In this document: one piece after another, positions 1 through 12,179 of the stretch | How the letters are laid out: each line of letters opens with the position of its first letter | Numbering within the stretch: the first letter of the stretch is position 1 | Origin: Aptenodytes patagonicus | Taxonomy: Eukaryota > Chordata > Aves > Sphenisciformes > Spheniscidae | DNA: 64,000 nt | Assembly: GCF_965638725.1 (NCBI RefSeq) | Contig: NC_134951.1 | Location: 28,899,746 to 28,963,745 of the forward strand | Direction: 5' to 3' | Made by a program: the position numbers and the translations under genes | The notes under the pieces: model-generated | The model's database searches: none | Told to the model about the DNA's origin: nothing | What the model saw: only the letters and a program-made list of their open reading frames with translations

Positions 1-1002
1 GAATACAGATGTGAGAATAAATATGAATGTTTTCATGAGATTCAATTTTAATTATTTTCTGCCCATCCCTGCTACTCCTCCAGAGTTTCTAGAGCTGGGA
101 TTAGTTCAGTAAGTGATTATGTAGTCCACAGTTTGAAAAACAGATTGCACCTGGATGTGAAATCTGAACATTTGGGACAGTACAGTTATTGTTCAGGGTG
201 TGTAAAACAAGAAGCAAGCTCTCCACTGGAGGCAAATGTGCCAATTGTATGTATCTATTGACCATAAATGATAATCAGTAACTGTTAAACTAAGTTTTAC
301 CTAATTATTCTTTTACAGTTTTTTTGTAAAAAGAATGCAAGTCTGCATTCTTGATATTGTCAATGAACTATTATCTAGCAAAATCAAGGATGATCGACTA
401 AATCAATAAATATGTCTTTTTGAAAGACTACCTTTTTGTCAGGTGTGAAGTAAAACTATTTTCCCAGTGTTTTTCATACAATATTTAATGCTTTATCCTT
501 TTAAATCCATTTAAAAGTATGCAAAACACATTTAATGTATTGTAGCTCTTAGAACAACATGGTGCAAATAAAGGGCTTAGGACCATGTTCAGAATATCTT
601 TTCCAGATTCCCCAGTAGCATGATTCAGAGCTTCTAAATTTAACATTTTGGATCTCCATAAAGGCAATGGAAAGAGGTAAGTGAGGATCAAAATACTAAT
701 TGTCTAGCTGAAGGTGATTTCCCACTGAGCAGTGCTCACTTTTTTGTAAGGTAGTAGAAGACTAGAGGTAGATCCTACTGATCCAATTAAGTTTGATGAC
801 TGAAATACCTCTGAAGTGAGAAACTTGCTTCCAGTTCCTGTGTCCCCCAAGGAAGTTCAAATCCACATATTTGAACACAAATCCACTAAATAAACTGCTG
901 GCTACACCCTATTGAAATTGGGTTAACAAGCAGCCAAGAACATTGACAATAGAATGGGTACAAAAAGAAGGAATCTGACCATGTAACCCAGCAGTTAGCT
1001 GG
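1..1002. other. Intergenic DNA, no gene seen
   Basis: AT-rich single-copy-looking sequence. I see no exon with splice sites, no RNA gene and no repeat that I recognise. It ends at the target-site duplication of the first LTR. Confidence 0.6.
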
Positions 1003-1007
1003 GGGGT

Positions 1008-1566
1008 TGTCGTAGTTTAATCTCAGTCGGCAACTAAGCACCACCCAGCCGCTCGCTCACTCCCCCCCTGGTGGGATGGGGGAGAGAATCGGAAGGGTAA
1101 AAGTGAGAAAACTCATGGGTTGAGATAAAGACAGTTTAATAGGTAAAGCAAAAGCCACACACACAAGCAAAGCAAAACAAGGAATTCACTACTTCCCATG
1201 GGCAGGCAGGTGTTCAGCCATGTCCAGGAAAGCAGGGCTCCATCACGTGTAACGGTTACTTGGGAAGACAAACACCATCACTCCGAATGTCCCCCCTTCC
1301 TTCTTCTTCCCCCAGCTTTATATACTGAGCATGATGTCACATGGTATGGAATATCCCTTTGGCCAGTTTGGGTCAGCTGTCCTGGCTGTGCCCCCTCCCA
1401 GCTTCTTGTGCACCAAGCTGAAAAGTCCTTGACTAGTGTAAACACTACCTAGCAACAACTAAAACATCGGTGTGTAATCAACATTGTTCTTACCCTAAAT
1501 CCAAAACACAGCACTGTACCAGCTACTAGGAAGGAAATTAACTTTATCCCTGCCGAAACCAGGACA
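1008..1566 (-). mobile_element. Solo LTR, ERVL-type avian endogenous retrovirus (copy 1)
   Basis: A 559-bp LTR in reverse orientation. On the minus strand it starts TGTCCTGG and ends in ACGACA, so the terminal TG...CA is present. It is flanked by a perfect 5-bp target-site duplication, GGGGT, at 1003-1007 and 1567-1571. A TATA box (TATATAAAG on the minus strand) lies at about 1317-1325. No internal gag, pol or env sequence adjoins it, so it is a solo LTR left by LTR-LTR recombination. Both ends match the LTRs at 22618 and 40399, but the core (about 1140-1310) differs from both, so this is a different subfamily. The ERVL/ERV3 assignment rests on the 5-bp duplication and on recognition of the family. 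Confidence 0.9.
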
Positions 1567-1571
1567 GGGGT

Positions 1572-4500
1572 ATTTAGGAATCTGAGGTCTAGTCCTGTTA
1601 CAGTAATTTTTCAAGAGATTCTTCAATATAAAATGCAGAAACGATCGTGGCAGCAAGGACTGGAATGAGAGGTTTCTTCTTTGGTTGCTCCATCTGAAGA
1701 ACCTTGCTTTCTCCCTTTAGCCCCACGGGACAGCAATGTCAACAGGGATGGTCTCCTAATCTGTCAAGCTTTTAGCTTACTGATCATGTCTCTCTCCTGG
1801 GACTTAAGAAATAGCGATGGAAACCTCTTCAGACAGAGGGAGGCCTACAGTGCAAGTTTCGCTTTAAAAATGGCTGAGACCATTGTTTAATAAGGTTGAC
1901 TCTACTCTCACCTCTTTTTCAAAGAATGAGTTTTTCTTTATTTAAAGAAAAACTTCTCCTGGAATCAGGAGAAGACTTGATCTGTAAATTTCTGTTTCAC
2001 TTAAACACATACCTCCAGGGAGGTAATTAACCCCAAGGGTAAACAAATTTCAGAAGCACATCTCAACATTTTTTATCGTGTAGCTTATGCGTTACCTCTG
2101 CTCAGCTTGTGTTCTTTTGTGAATCTGACTGTTAGACACATAACACTTCATGGGCCTTCCTATGCAATGTACAGGAGCTGTAGGTCTGTGAACCTGTCCT
2201 GGGGATACCACCTCAGGCATTAAGGAAGGGCAAAGCTGGTTATGTACCTCGTGGATCTGCACATACATAAATTCATTGTACATCATCATGAAAAAAAATT
2301 CAGCTATATATCATCCTCTTTCAAATAAAAAGTAGTTTAAAAACTATAAATTGGTGAAGTGACTCAGCAGAAATAAAGCAGTATTAACCACCGAGGTGTC
2401 TGAATCGGAGCAAGATTACATAATGCTGAAAGTCACACTCAGTCCTTGAATTTAAGTTAGCTCTCAAAACCTCAATGTCCAGCCTTAGTCTTGCTTCATT
2501 ATTTCCTGCAGCCATTGCTATTGCCTTTCCCCTAAATCAAAGATGGAACAAAGATGCGATAAGGGAAGCCAAACTCCTAACCAGCTGGAAACCTCCTTGG
2601 CTCTTTGCAGTTTGTCATAGGGAAATGCTGGAGACATTAAAATGTTAGCAAGGACTGTAAATACATGTTAAGATTACCCTGAAGCAATCCAACACTACAG
2701 CAGTAAAGTCTCGTGTCACCATATGCGCACATTGATGAAATGTGTTGCAAAGTACCATTCAGGAAAAACACAAATAAGAGCAAAGAAGATAGTGTAAAAC
2801 TGTGCATTAGTAATGTGATAAACCGTAAAGGAATAAAAATAATGAAATGTAGAAAGTAGAATCTGTTTCAATCAAAATCAGTCTGGAAAAGAAAAGCACA
2901 TTTTACAGGGAAATGCTTGGAGTCTATTATATGATCAGTTTCAAGTGAAAATAAAAACCTCTACAATCTTGTAAAAGAGAGAATACCTGTAGCATTTGTA
3001 CTTTTTATGGGATTTTTCTGCTTTGAAGAATATGGAGAACATCAGTTATTCATGATGTGACCAGGTACTCATGAGACTGGATCCTCTTTCAGACTTAGTT
3101 CTAGAAAGTAGTGAGAGATTCAGTGAAGATTTGATCATAGACACTAAACTTAAATTGAGTAATCACAAGCTGATTCAATTGAATGGAAAATAAATTAACA
3201 GAAGGCTAAAACTAAAGCTTTTTTCTCCAAGAAGGAATCTATAGCTAAGGGGTTGAGTCCATGTTATGAACCTTTAAGAACTGACAAAGTGCTTTAAGTT
3301 CCACCCTTCCTTTGCCTACCATCAGTCACAGATTCCTACCGCTTGCATCTTCATCTCTTCATAGAAGTTGGGGATACTGTTACTTGTGTCTTTTAAGCTG
3401 GTAATTTAGTTTGCTTTAAACTGAATCTGTAAAATGACACGATTAGGCAAAAAAATGATCATTTTCTTGTTGTTGGAAGACTTGCTGAAGTCAGCTGGGG
3501 TCAGATTGCTCAGAGGCTTAGCTGTAACATGGCATATGGAATTTCTTTTAAGCTGAATATAAAATTTTGTGATGCTTGCTGCTCACATTAAGAAGAAAAC
3601 ACAGTGAGGCTCCATGTCTACACAAATGAAAAGCCATTTCATACAGAATATTAGAAATAAATAAGAGACTAAAAGAACTAAGGAGAAAATACAGTGTAAT
3701 GAATAAAGCTGAGCTTCATCTTGCAAACTGCAATGAACCACAAACTGTTCATCCAAAAGCGATGAAAAAACAAATGAAACAGGAAAGAAGTAGAACTGGT
3801 CCTACATGAAGAATGAAGAAGAAAATCTTTGTATGATGCCCAACAAAGGAATATTATGTCTTGGTTTTCAGCAACGCTGTTTTTTTAAAGTTTTGGACTG
3901 TTACTGGGAATAAGGCTGCAGAAATAAAAATACTGAATTTAAGGAACAAACACAAGAGCATTGCATTCTGTAATCTCTCAACCCTGAATGAAGTAGCAAG
4001 TGAAATTAGTACTCTGATAGTTATGATTTTTAGTAAATCCCTCAATCTGGGATTTATGCTGCATGACCATAGTATAAGGCCCATTTGTCTAATGTCAAGT
4101 TTTTAGAACGAGGTTTAAGGGAAAGACAGGCTTCGGTGGATATGATTAGAGTTAAGCAAGTCCCTAAGCCAGAAACCTGAACACAAACAGTCTAAACTTA
4201 GCCTAATCAAAATCCTGATCAGAATTCTATGTCACGAGCCCATCTTTAATTGAAATTGATCTCAACAAGGGTTTAAGAAGGAAGGGGGCAAGTAAGGCCA
4301 GTGTGGCTAATTAAGAAGTATGAAGCAATAAATCAATAAGCATAAAATGCTCACAAACCAAAAACTGCTCAGTAGAGAAAGTAGGGAGTGTGACCACAGT
4401 GAAGATAGAAGCAATTTTAGGAACACGGAAGTAAAAAAGAATCTTTTAAATGGGCACGGCCAAACAATATTTCAAAACTTAAAAGTATGTTGGCTATGAT

Positions 4501-6689
4501 TAGTGTCCTCCGGGACAATGGCTTAGGGCCCATTATCTGGTGTTTGTTTGAAGTCATAAACCACCACCTAAAACATTCTGAGTTTTTTGTTTATGCCCGT
4601 TGGTTAGTTTTTTAATATTTTAGAGTTTATGTGGGGTTCCTAGAGCTATTAAGCTTTTTTCTGAACACTCTTCAGCTAGGTCACAGAAGAGGTTAAAAAT
4701 GAGGTCAATAACTAGCTCTCCATACCACTGTACTTCTGAGCATGCACGGTCCCTGGTTTGGATCCTGTAGGAAACTAACTGTCCGGGAAGATGCCTAGTG
4801 ACTTGGAGCTGGGAAGCTCTGAACTGCGAGATTTCTAGGTTGCTTTTTTGGATATAAACATCCACATTCTACATTAAAGTTACACAGCAAGGATATAAAA
4901 TGTCATTTGTAGTGTTAAACATAGAGTTTGGTTTTAAAATAGCAAGCATCAAATGCTCACTGTGAGCTGATCAGGATATGTAGCAAAAAACTCAGAACTA
5001 GCAAATATATTGAGATAAGTAAAATAACGAGTAATATCAATGTTTTCAGACATTGAATACATTTCTGTCTCTTTGTTCAAAATTTAAATTCCCCAGGAAC
5101 TCCTATAATCCCTCAGACCATTCATTTCAGCCTAGTTTGGCAACCCTTAGATGTCTGAAAGGGACTTTAAAGTGGTTACTATATCAACTTCTTTTTATCT
5201 AACGATAGCTGACGATATTATGTGTTTCCCAGCATAATTCAAAGCAGGTCCCTAGCAATAATGATAGTTTAAGGAGGTGCTAAACTGTCATGATTTGTGT
5301 CTAATATTGTGCCAGAAATGAATAGTCAAGGTTCAATGGACCCCTAACTGCTCTTCCTCTCTAGCCGTGCTTTCTTGTTAATGTAGGGAAAAAGCCTGCT
5401 GCAAAGTAGTCTAGTTTAAACAAAGTTGAGAGTTGTTCTATGAAATTATTTGCTAGTCAAATTTCCATTTTTATCTCTTGTATATGCCAGTTATACTGAT
5501 CTTCCATTCCTTTATTTTCTAAAATAAGAGTCTTTTTAAAACTAAAGGCTAGTATACCCAATACCAGAAATTACAGTTTTTCCATTTCTTTAGGAAAAAG
5601 CATTATTTACAAACATCCTATTTTCATATATTTCAGATCACTGTTTAATGTATGGACTATTTCTCTGCTGTTTCTCATTCCTGTTTTTATGATGTTAACT
5701 CCAGTAATTTTTTTCCATTAAGAAGATATGAGACATGTATTAAAGAAATTAATTGAAAATATCCGGATAATACTTTTCCACATATTCTCAATGTTTATCC
5801 AACACCATCCTTTAGTAATAGTTATTACTGACAGAGAGATTGTAACATCTTTGGCAGCCATACTGTATTTCTTCTATAAGGAAATACTGACAGTCTTTCT
5901 ATAAGGAAATACTGACAGGAACTTTCATAGACACAGCTTCTCTGTTCCCACCTACAGCTCTGTACGCACATGTGGACATCTGATAGATGTAAACAGGACA
6001 TAAATAGGGCATTTACACACAACTGTTCTTAGAGTAGCTTCAAAATTTTTGTGGTTATATGGAAGGATATCATTCTACCATTCCCCTCACAGAGGTGGAG
6101 CAGGATCTCCCAGTCAAAGGGATTGTTCTCTTTTTACGCTGTTAAGTTTGTATGGTTGGATGTATGTCTCGTTAAATCAAGATGGCCTTTTGCTAGAATA
6201 CTCATTCTTCCTAGTTTTGTAATTCAGGTTCATTTGAACCTTTTAGTGACTAAGGAATGCCACTAAATGTGATCCATTTTGCTGGTCTGGAAGAACTCTT
6301 CTGGTTAGAAATGTATTCCCTTTTTTATACTAAATACAACAACAGCTGAAGTCAACTTAATTTATTTTTTTAAGTATTAATAAGTCACACAAACACAGTC
6401 ATGTCATGATGTCATTACTCAGTGAGCCACAACGCATAAATTTTCTCTTTCAGATTATTATCGTGGCCAAGTGGCAATTGCTGAATTTAAACCAGTGTTT
6501 TGTTCATTAACTGTCCTCATGACAAACGTAAAACAAACAAAAGAGTATAATTTCACAAAATAAGTAGTCAAATTTTGGAAATCCTTCTGAGAGCAGGCTG
6601 TGCATGTTGAAAATATAGATAGGATTAAATGACAAAATTACGGAACAAAAACCAATGTGCTATTGAATATGAATACTCTAGCTCAAGGA
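1572..6689. other. Intergenic DNA, no gene seen
   Basis: AT-rich sequence without a recognisable exon, RNA gene or young repeat. All open frames here are short and resemble nothing. The only structure noted is a small tandem duplication at 5872-5918. Confidence 0.55.
5872..5918. repeat. Two-copy tandem duplication, 25-bp period
   Basis: A 22-bp unit, TTCTATAAGGAA followed by ATACTGACAG, occurs at 5872-5893 and again identically at 5897-5918. Two copies only. Confidence 0.9.
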
Positions 6690-6820
6690 TCGCTGGAACC
6701 TGGGGGGTTAGTTGTGGGAAGTATCATTATATGTTTGTTGTATTCTTATGTTCTTCCTGGGCATCTGCTGGCAGTAGCTGAGGAAGAATACCATATCTGA
6801 TAGACCTTTAGTTTGCCTCA
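6690..6820 (+). mobile_element. Ancient CR1 LINE fragment, 3' tail region
   Basis: The stretch from GGAAGTATCATTATATG through the CTGATAGACCTTTAG motif near 6795-6812 follows the 3' untranslated part of old CR1 families (motifs of the type 'aagtatca...gcatctgct...gatagacctttgg'). It is heavily diverged and has no coding capacity. The call rests on remembered family consensus, so the boundaries are approximate. Confidence 0.55.
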
Positions 6821-8179
6821 GCATTGTTGTTTTGCTTCCACTGTACTGTATAGACCCTAGGTGGGGCATTTAGCCATATGTACATAATGTAATGATATGT
6901 AATGTAAGAAACTGACTGTTGAAGTCGCTGTCCAAAGCAAGAACGCTTACTAACGGTAGCCGTACATACAACTGTACTCGTGTGAGAGTGGACACATAAC
7001 AATGCTTGTTGGTAGCTATGTTCAAGTTGTAGAAGAAAGCCTGTAGTATGTTGCACGTATGTCTAGTCATGCACAGCTAGAGCAGAACCTCCTTCCTAGA
7101 GACTGGGGTGTGTGCATCTTGCTGTGGTAATGGGCTGTAACTTGCATAGTATCATTTATTGCCATTCTTGTCTTCCCACTTTATTACAGGCAAGCCAGTA
7201 GTATGCTAGCTGCAGGGATGAGCTCCAGAACTTCGCAAAGTACATGAGCCTCTGTCGACTGAGTTAGATGATCCATCAGTGTTAGCTGTATCTGAGGACG
7301 GATCAGCTGTAATCCAGCAAGGTCAGAATGCCATCCTAAAACAATTTGCTACTGATAAAATTTGCTTTCACTCATGTAATTTATTCTGTTGGCTTTCCTG
7401 GGATGTCTGGATGTAAAAGAAAACAGAATTTGATTCTTGCTTTCATTTTGTGAGTTAGGTTCCACATCTGTGCTCTTTAAGATGTTATACCATAGAAGAC
7501 AAGCAGAAGGTCCAAGTTCCACACACCAGAGAGCTATTTCAAACCACAGAAACAGATTTTACCCTAAGGAGGGCCAATGTATTACTAACATGGACAAGAC
7601 TTGCCAAGCTACAGATGAATAAAATAGAAACGTTTGCATAAAAATACATTTCAAATATGAAAAAAGGCCAGGAAAATGGAAAGAAAAAGAATTATAATCT
7701 TTCTCTTTTGGTGTCATTAAACCTACATTTAGCCACTTTGCCAATTTAAAAGACTCAAATAGCATAATACGTGTCAGAAAATGTTGGTTAGTTCTCGGTA
7801 AAGGTCAGGTATTTACTATCTTTATATTATATACCATGCTTCTGAAAACATCAAAGGAAGCAAATATATATCTCGTTGGTATTGCTTTTTTTTTTCTTCT
7901 TTTTTTTTTTTTTACATTATGGACATAATTCCCTGCCAGCTACGTCTCATGGTCACCTTTAACTCACTGTGCTAATGACACACTTTTGGGAAGTATGCTC
8001 TGAAACAAACATTGCAGTTGGCACAGAACGGATTATTTTTCCTCCAGTGCTTCATCTGAACAGCAGCTGTTTCTTGATATGAAAATTTGCATGGCTAAAC
8101 ACAAAGCATTGCCTTTTCTGATAAGCCAAGCAGGAATCTAAAGAAAAAAAATAATCAAGGGTTTGCAGGCATATTGGAC
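6821..8179. other. Intergenic DNA, no gene seen
   Basis: AT-rich sequence with a T-rich tract at about 7886-7914. No exon, RNA gene or clear repeat recognised. Confidence 0.55.
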
Positions 8180-8778
8180 ACAGGTCAAGGGAGGTGATTC
8201 TGCCCCTCTACTCTGCTCTGGTGAGACCCCACCTGGAGTACTGCGTCCAGCTCTGGAGCCCTCAGCATAAGAAAGACATGGACCTGTTGGAGCGGGTCCA
8301 GAGGAAGGTCACAAAAATGATCAGAGGGATGGAACACCTCTCCTATGAAGAAAGGCTGAGAGAGTTGGGGCTGTTCAGCCTAGAGAAGAGAAGGCTTTGG
8401 GGAGACCTTCTTGCAGCCTATCAGTACTTAAAGGGGGCTTACAAAAAAGATGGCGGCAAACTTTTGAGCAGGGCCTGTTGCGACAGGACAAGGGGGAATG
8501 GCTTTAAACTAAAGGGGGATAGATTTAGACTAGATATGAGGAAGAAATTTTTTATGCTGAGGGTGGTGAAACACTGGCAGAGGTTGCCCAGAGAAGTGGT
8601 GGATGCCCCATCCCTGGAAACATTCAAGGTCAGGCTGGACGGGACACTGAGCAACCTGATCTAGTTGAAGATGTCCCTGCCCACGGCAGGGGGGTTGGAC
8701 TAGATGACCTTTCCAGGTCATTCAGGACTAGAGGTCCCTTCCAACCCATACTATTCTATGATTCTATGATTCTACGAT
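8180..8778 (+). mobile_element. CR1 LINE, 5'-truncated 3' end
   Basis: A plus-strand CR1 copy holding only the C-terminal part of ORF2 (reverse transcriptase) and the 3' tail. An open frame at 8194-8664 (156 codons) has the CR1 RT C-terminal motifs [40 protein letters not shown] and [19 protein letters not shown]. It ends at a TAG in the expected place. The 3' UTR then runs into the diagnostic ATTCTATG ATTCTATG ATTCTACG repeat (8753-8777). It belongs to the same family as the copies at 42672 and 48315. Both catalytic domains (endonuclease and RT palm) are missing, so it cannot be active. Confidence 0.93.
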
Positions 8779-11700
8779 TTCTAATATTTTTCCCAACTGT
8801 TCATTTTGCACCTATTTTATTTTTTCTTCTTTGCACTTCATTTTTTTTTTAAGAAAGTTTTTCATTGTAGGTAGTGCTTTACCTTCAGGGAACTGACAGA
8901 TCACAGATCCTTTCAAATGCATTATCAGCCATGGATATGTTTAAATTTGTGCAAAGCATTCAAAGTTTTGACCATTTTCTCCACCTGTTTATGGTAAAAA
9001 TGATTTCATGATTCAGGAGTAGTACAAGTTTATAGCCAACAAAAAGAATGATGAAAACCTCTCAGACGTGGATACCCACCTCTGTTCTCTTCTGTATTTG
9101 TTCTGAGTAACTCTGCACTTAGTTTTGCTCAGCTGCCATTTCTTTTCTAGCAATTAAATTTGTTGTTGGAAATATTTGCTAAATAAAACCTAGACAAAAT
9201 ATTGAGAAGAACAGATTGCAAATTCTTATCTCAATATTAAAAACAGCAGTAAACTAATCAGGAAGTAAGAACATGCAACATCGTATAAGCTATCAAAACA
9301 ATTTTTAACCTCCATGTATTAGCAACATAAAGTCAAGGAACAAGTTATCAGCTAGGAGTATGCTGTATACATTATTTTACGTTTTAAAGAATTAATACAT
9401 ATAAAGTAATCACAGTCTATTAAGTTGGTTTATTAATGATAAGACATACATTTATCTTGTACAGTATTTTGTCTTATATGCTAATTAAAATTGTCTGAAG
9501 TAGTAGACTTCACCTACATTTAAAAAACAGAATATGCTTGCAATAAACACGTATGTCTAATGCTATGTTGTCAGCTATAACTAGCCAATTTTAAAATGTG
9601 AGTAGTAGTAGAATGAAAAAGTTAGGAGAAAAAGATATTTGCCTGTAGTATTTCAGAATCTTAGCTTAAAAATATAAAAGTAAAATTAGACCTAGTTTCA
9701 AAGATGAAATTTGTGTTCACTTACATTTAAGGTGTAGCTTGTAGCTCTTTAACCCAAAGATCCAAATCTCACAAGATGTAAAAACAGACTTACATAACAG
9801 GTAAATCTTTTAAATATAGGTATAAAGAGTTAACAGAAGAAAAAGGAAAATCTTGCGTTGCTATCTGTGGATTAAACTGAAGAGAATACAGCTTTCATGC
9901 ACAGGACGGAAAAACAGAAATTTCTAAAGTGGATTCAGAGTTACATTCTCTTCTGTACTTTAATAGGAAATCTAATATGTTAGTAAACTTCCCTTAACAA
10001 AGAATTGGCTTGGTAACACTAGAAAGTTCCACCTTTATTTTTGAGAAGTATCTGAGTTATGTGTGTCTAGTCCAGGCTGGGATCTAGTGATTACAGTTCA
10101 CAAAGTTCAATATACCAGGCACACAACAACCCTTTATGTTTACTAGACACTCATTCAAGCCTCATGCTAGGGTAAAACCCTCTTTCTGCCTATCTTTAAG
10201 CAATTAGAAAAGACACTTCAGTTCAAAACTGAAGTCATCCTGACTTGGATGTCTCAGTTCAGCACCTAAATTATTTTGGATAAATGTGACCATTATGCCA
10301 TAGACAGTAAAGCATACGCCAAGAGGAGACCATCTATTAAATACGATCTAACATCTGTGTTCTATCTTTAGAGGCATATAAGTTAAATAATTCTGCCACA
10401 CACCCAACGCCATTCTGCGTGTATCCTGCACTCGGTGTGGAGCCAAAGGACTTGCTGACTTACTTGCCCAGAGGATCTCTTGCTAATCCTTACAAAGTTG
10501 GCACCAGGTAAGCAATGAGCCACTTTTTGTACTGCATTCAATTTCTGATTACTGTGAATGCTAGTAGTATTACCTTTTAAGACATACACAAATCAGGAGA
10601 GTTTCATGACAGTGAACTCTTCCTAGTCCCCATGCATGCTCCAGACATTTTTCTTATTCTTATTCTCCCACTAGCAGATGCCTACATGGCCTTCAGGGTC
10701 AGACAGGTTTCCCAGGGTTTGTCTGCTGGCAGCTTGTGAAGCTGGTTCATAGCTAATGTGGCTACCATGTGAATGACACAGTTAGACATACTCCTTATGG
10801 CTTAGGCTCCCAGGGAGAAGTCCAATTTAGCAGATGACTTTTTGGTTGATGTCACCTGTGGGTTCAACTCTTGTTGAGTTACTGAGGGTATAATTCAAGA
10901 TGTCTAGAGTTGGGTCATCATCAGGTCCTTTAAAAGTGCTAATTGCTGATCCACCAGAAAAACATCATTCCTCAGAAGAATTTCTAATGATCAGACAGTG
11001 AAAAATGGATTGAATTTAACTATCATCAAACTTGCAATGGCTTTCTTCCATCATGACTAATCATAGGAAATAATAAGAGGCGCACAGATGTTTCTTGAAC
11101 TAGAAGGTGTTATTGATTGCTGTGAATGGGTCTTTGATCAACAATAACAAACTCAGTTTAAACAAAGCAATGTCTAGTTCAGCCTTCTTCTATCTTAAAT
11201 ACATGCAACAAGTAAAACTCTTTCACAGATTGACAGCTATAAAAATTAAGAAGACATCTCCTAAAGAACTTAGCCAAATATCGGAGCCAGGGCAGAGATG
11301 ATTCTCACTTTGTGAGAAGTTTCCCTTTGGTTCCAACTGAAGAGACATGCAGACTGTTTGGAAAAATGTATACTCATGAGGAGAAAAAGACAGGATGAAA
11401 AGCAGTCATGCACCTTGTTCTAAGAAGGCAGCTCTGTGGATGCAAAACTGACTGAGATGACGACCAGAGGAAACTAAAGTCAAGGTGCTGTTCCTCTTGT
11501 GCTCAAGGAAAACAGGCTTTGTGTGTAGGATGAATAAAAATCTCATTTTTATCATTCATTTCTTCTCAAAATGGAGACAGTCATGGGAGTTCCTGTCTAC
11601 TGACTAACAGCTCAAAAAAATAATGAATAATGGAAATCACAGAACTCTCACTAGGCTGTCTAGGAAATCAGTTCTGTAAAAATATGTGATTGTCAGTCAG

Positions 11701-11884
11701 TGGAGAAAGCAAATTATTTAGCACATACTAGCAGATGTACTACTGCTTGATTCTTCTTTTTGAAATACAATTCTGCTGCAGGTGGGAAAATTACAAGGGT
11801 TGGTTTTTATCATATTTAAATGACATTAACTTAATTATGAAGTTAGATCCCCTGAGATGAGATCTTTTTGCCTCCGACACTAGC
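8779..11884. other. Intergenic DNA, no gene seen
   Basis: AT-rich sequence between two CR1 insertions. No exon, RNA gene or clear repeat recognised. Confidence 0.5.
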
Positions 11885-11886
11885 AA

Positions 11887-12123
11887 TTGTTTTCCTCTAT
11901 CCCTACAGTGGCAGGGAAGAATACTGAAAGGAGCAGGAAAACACACCTGATCAACACGTGGCTCAGGGGCTGGTGCCATCGGAGGAATTTTGGCTTTTTT
12001 GATCACGGGGAGGTTTACACGGCACCGGGCCTGCTGGCGACAGATGGAGTCCAGCTGTCACACAGGGGGAAAAGGATCATTGCTCACGAATTGGCAGGGC
12101 TCATTGAGAGGGGTTTAAACTAG
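11887..12123 (+). pseudogene. CR1 ORF1 C-terminal remnant (SGNH-esterase-like end)
   Basis: An open frame of 78 codons ending in TAG at 12121-12123. Its motifs are ERSRKTHLINTWLRGWCHRRN, FGFFDHG, YTAPGLLATDGVQLS and AGLIERGLN. This is the C-terminal end of the ORF1 protein of CR1-clade LINEs, which carries a GDSL/SGNH-type esterase-like domain. In that domain the last catalytic block is a D-x-x-H motif. The matching stretch here reads DGVQ, so the histidine appears to be replaced. The N-terminal part of ORF1 is missing because of 5' truncation, and the ATG at the start of this frame is not the native start. The domain assignment rests on recalled family knowledge. Confidence 0.75.
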
Positions 12124-12179
12124 GTTCGAAGAGGGAAGGGGATAAAACCAGGCTCACTAGAGATGAGCCTAGGGGTGGC

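Noticed and set aside
1198..1452. Open frame in the first LTR, with similar frames in the other two LTRs
   Set aside because: The frames recur only because the LTRs are homologous. They match no retroviral protein and lie in non-coding U3/R sequence.
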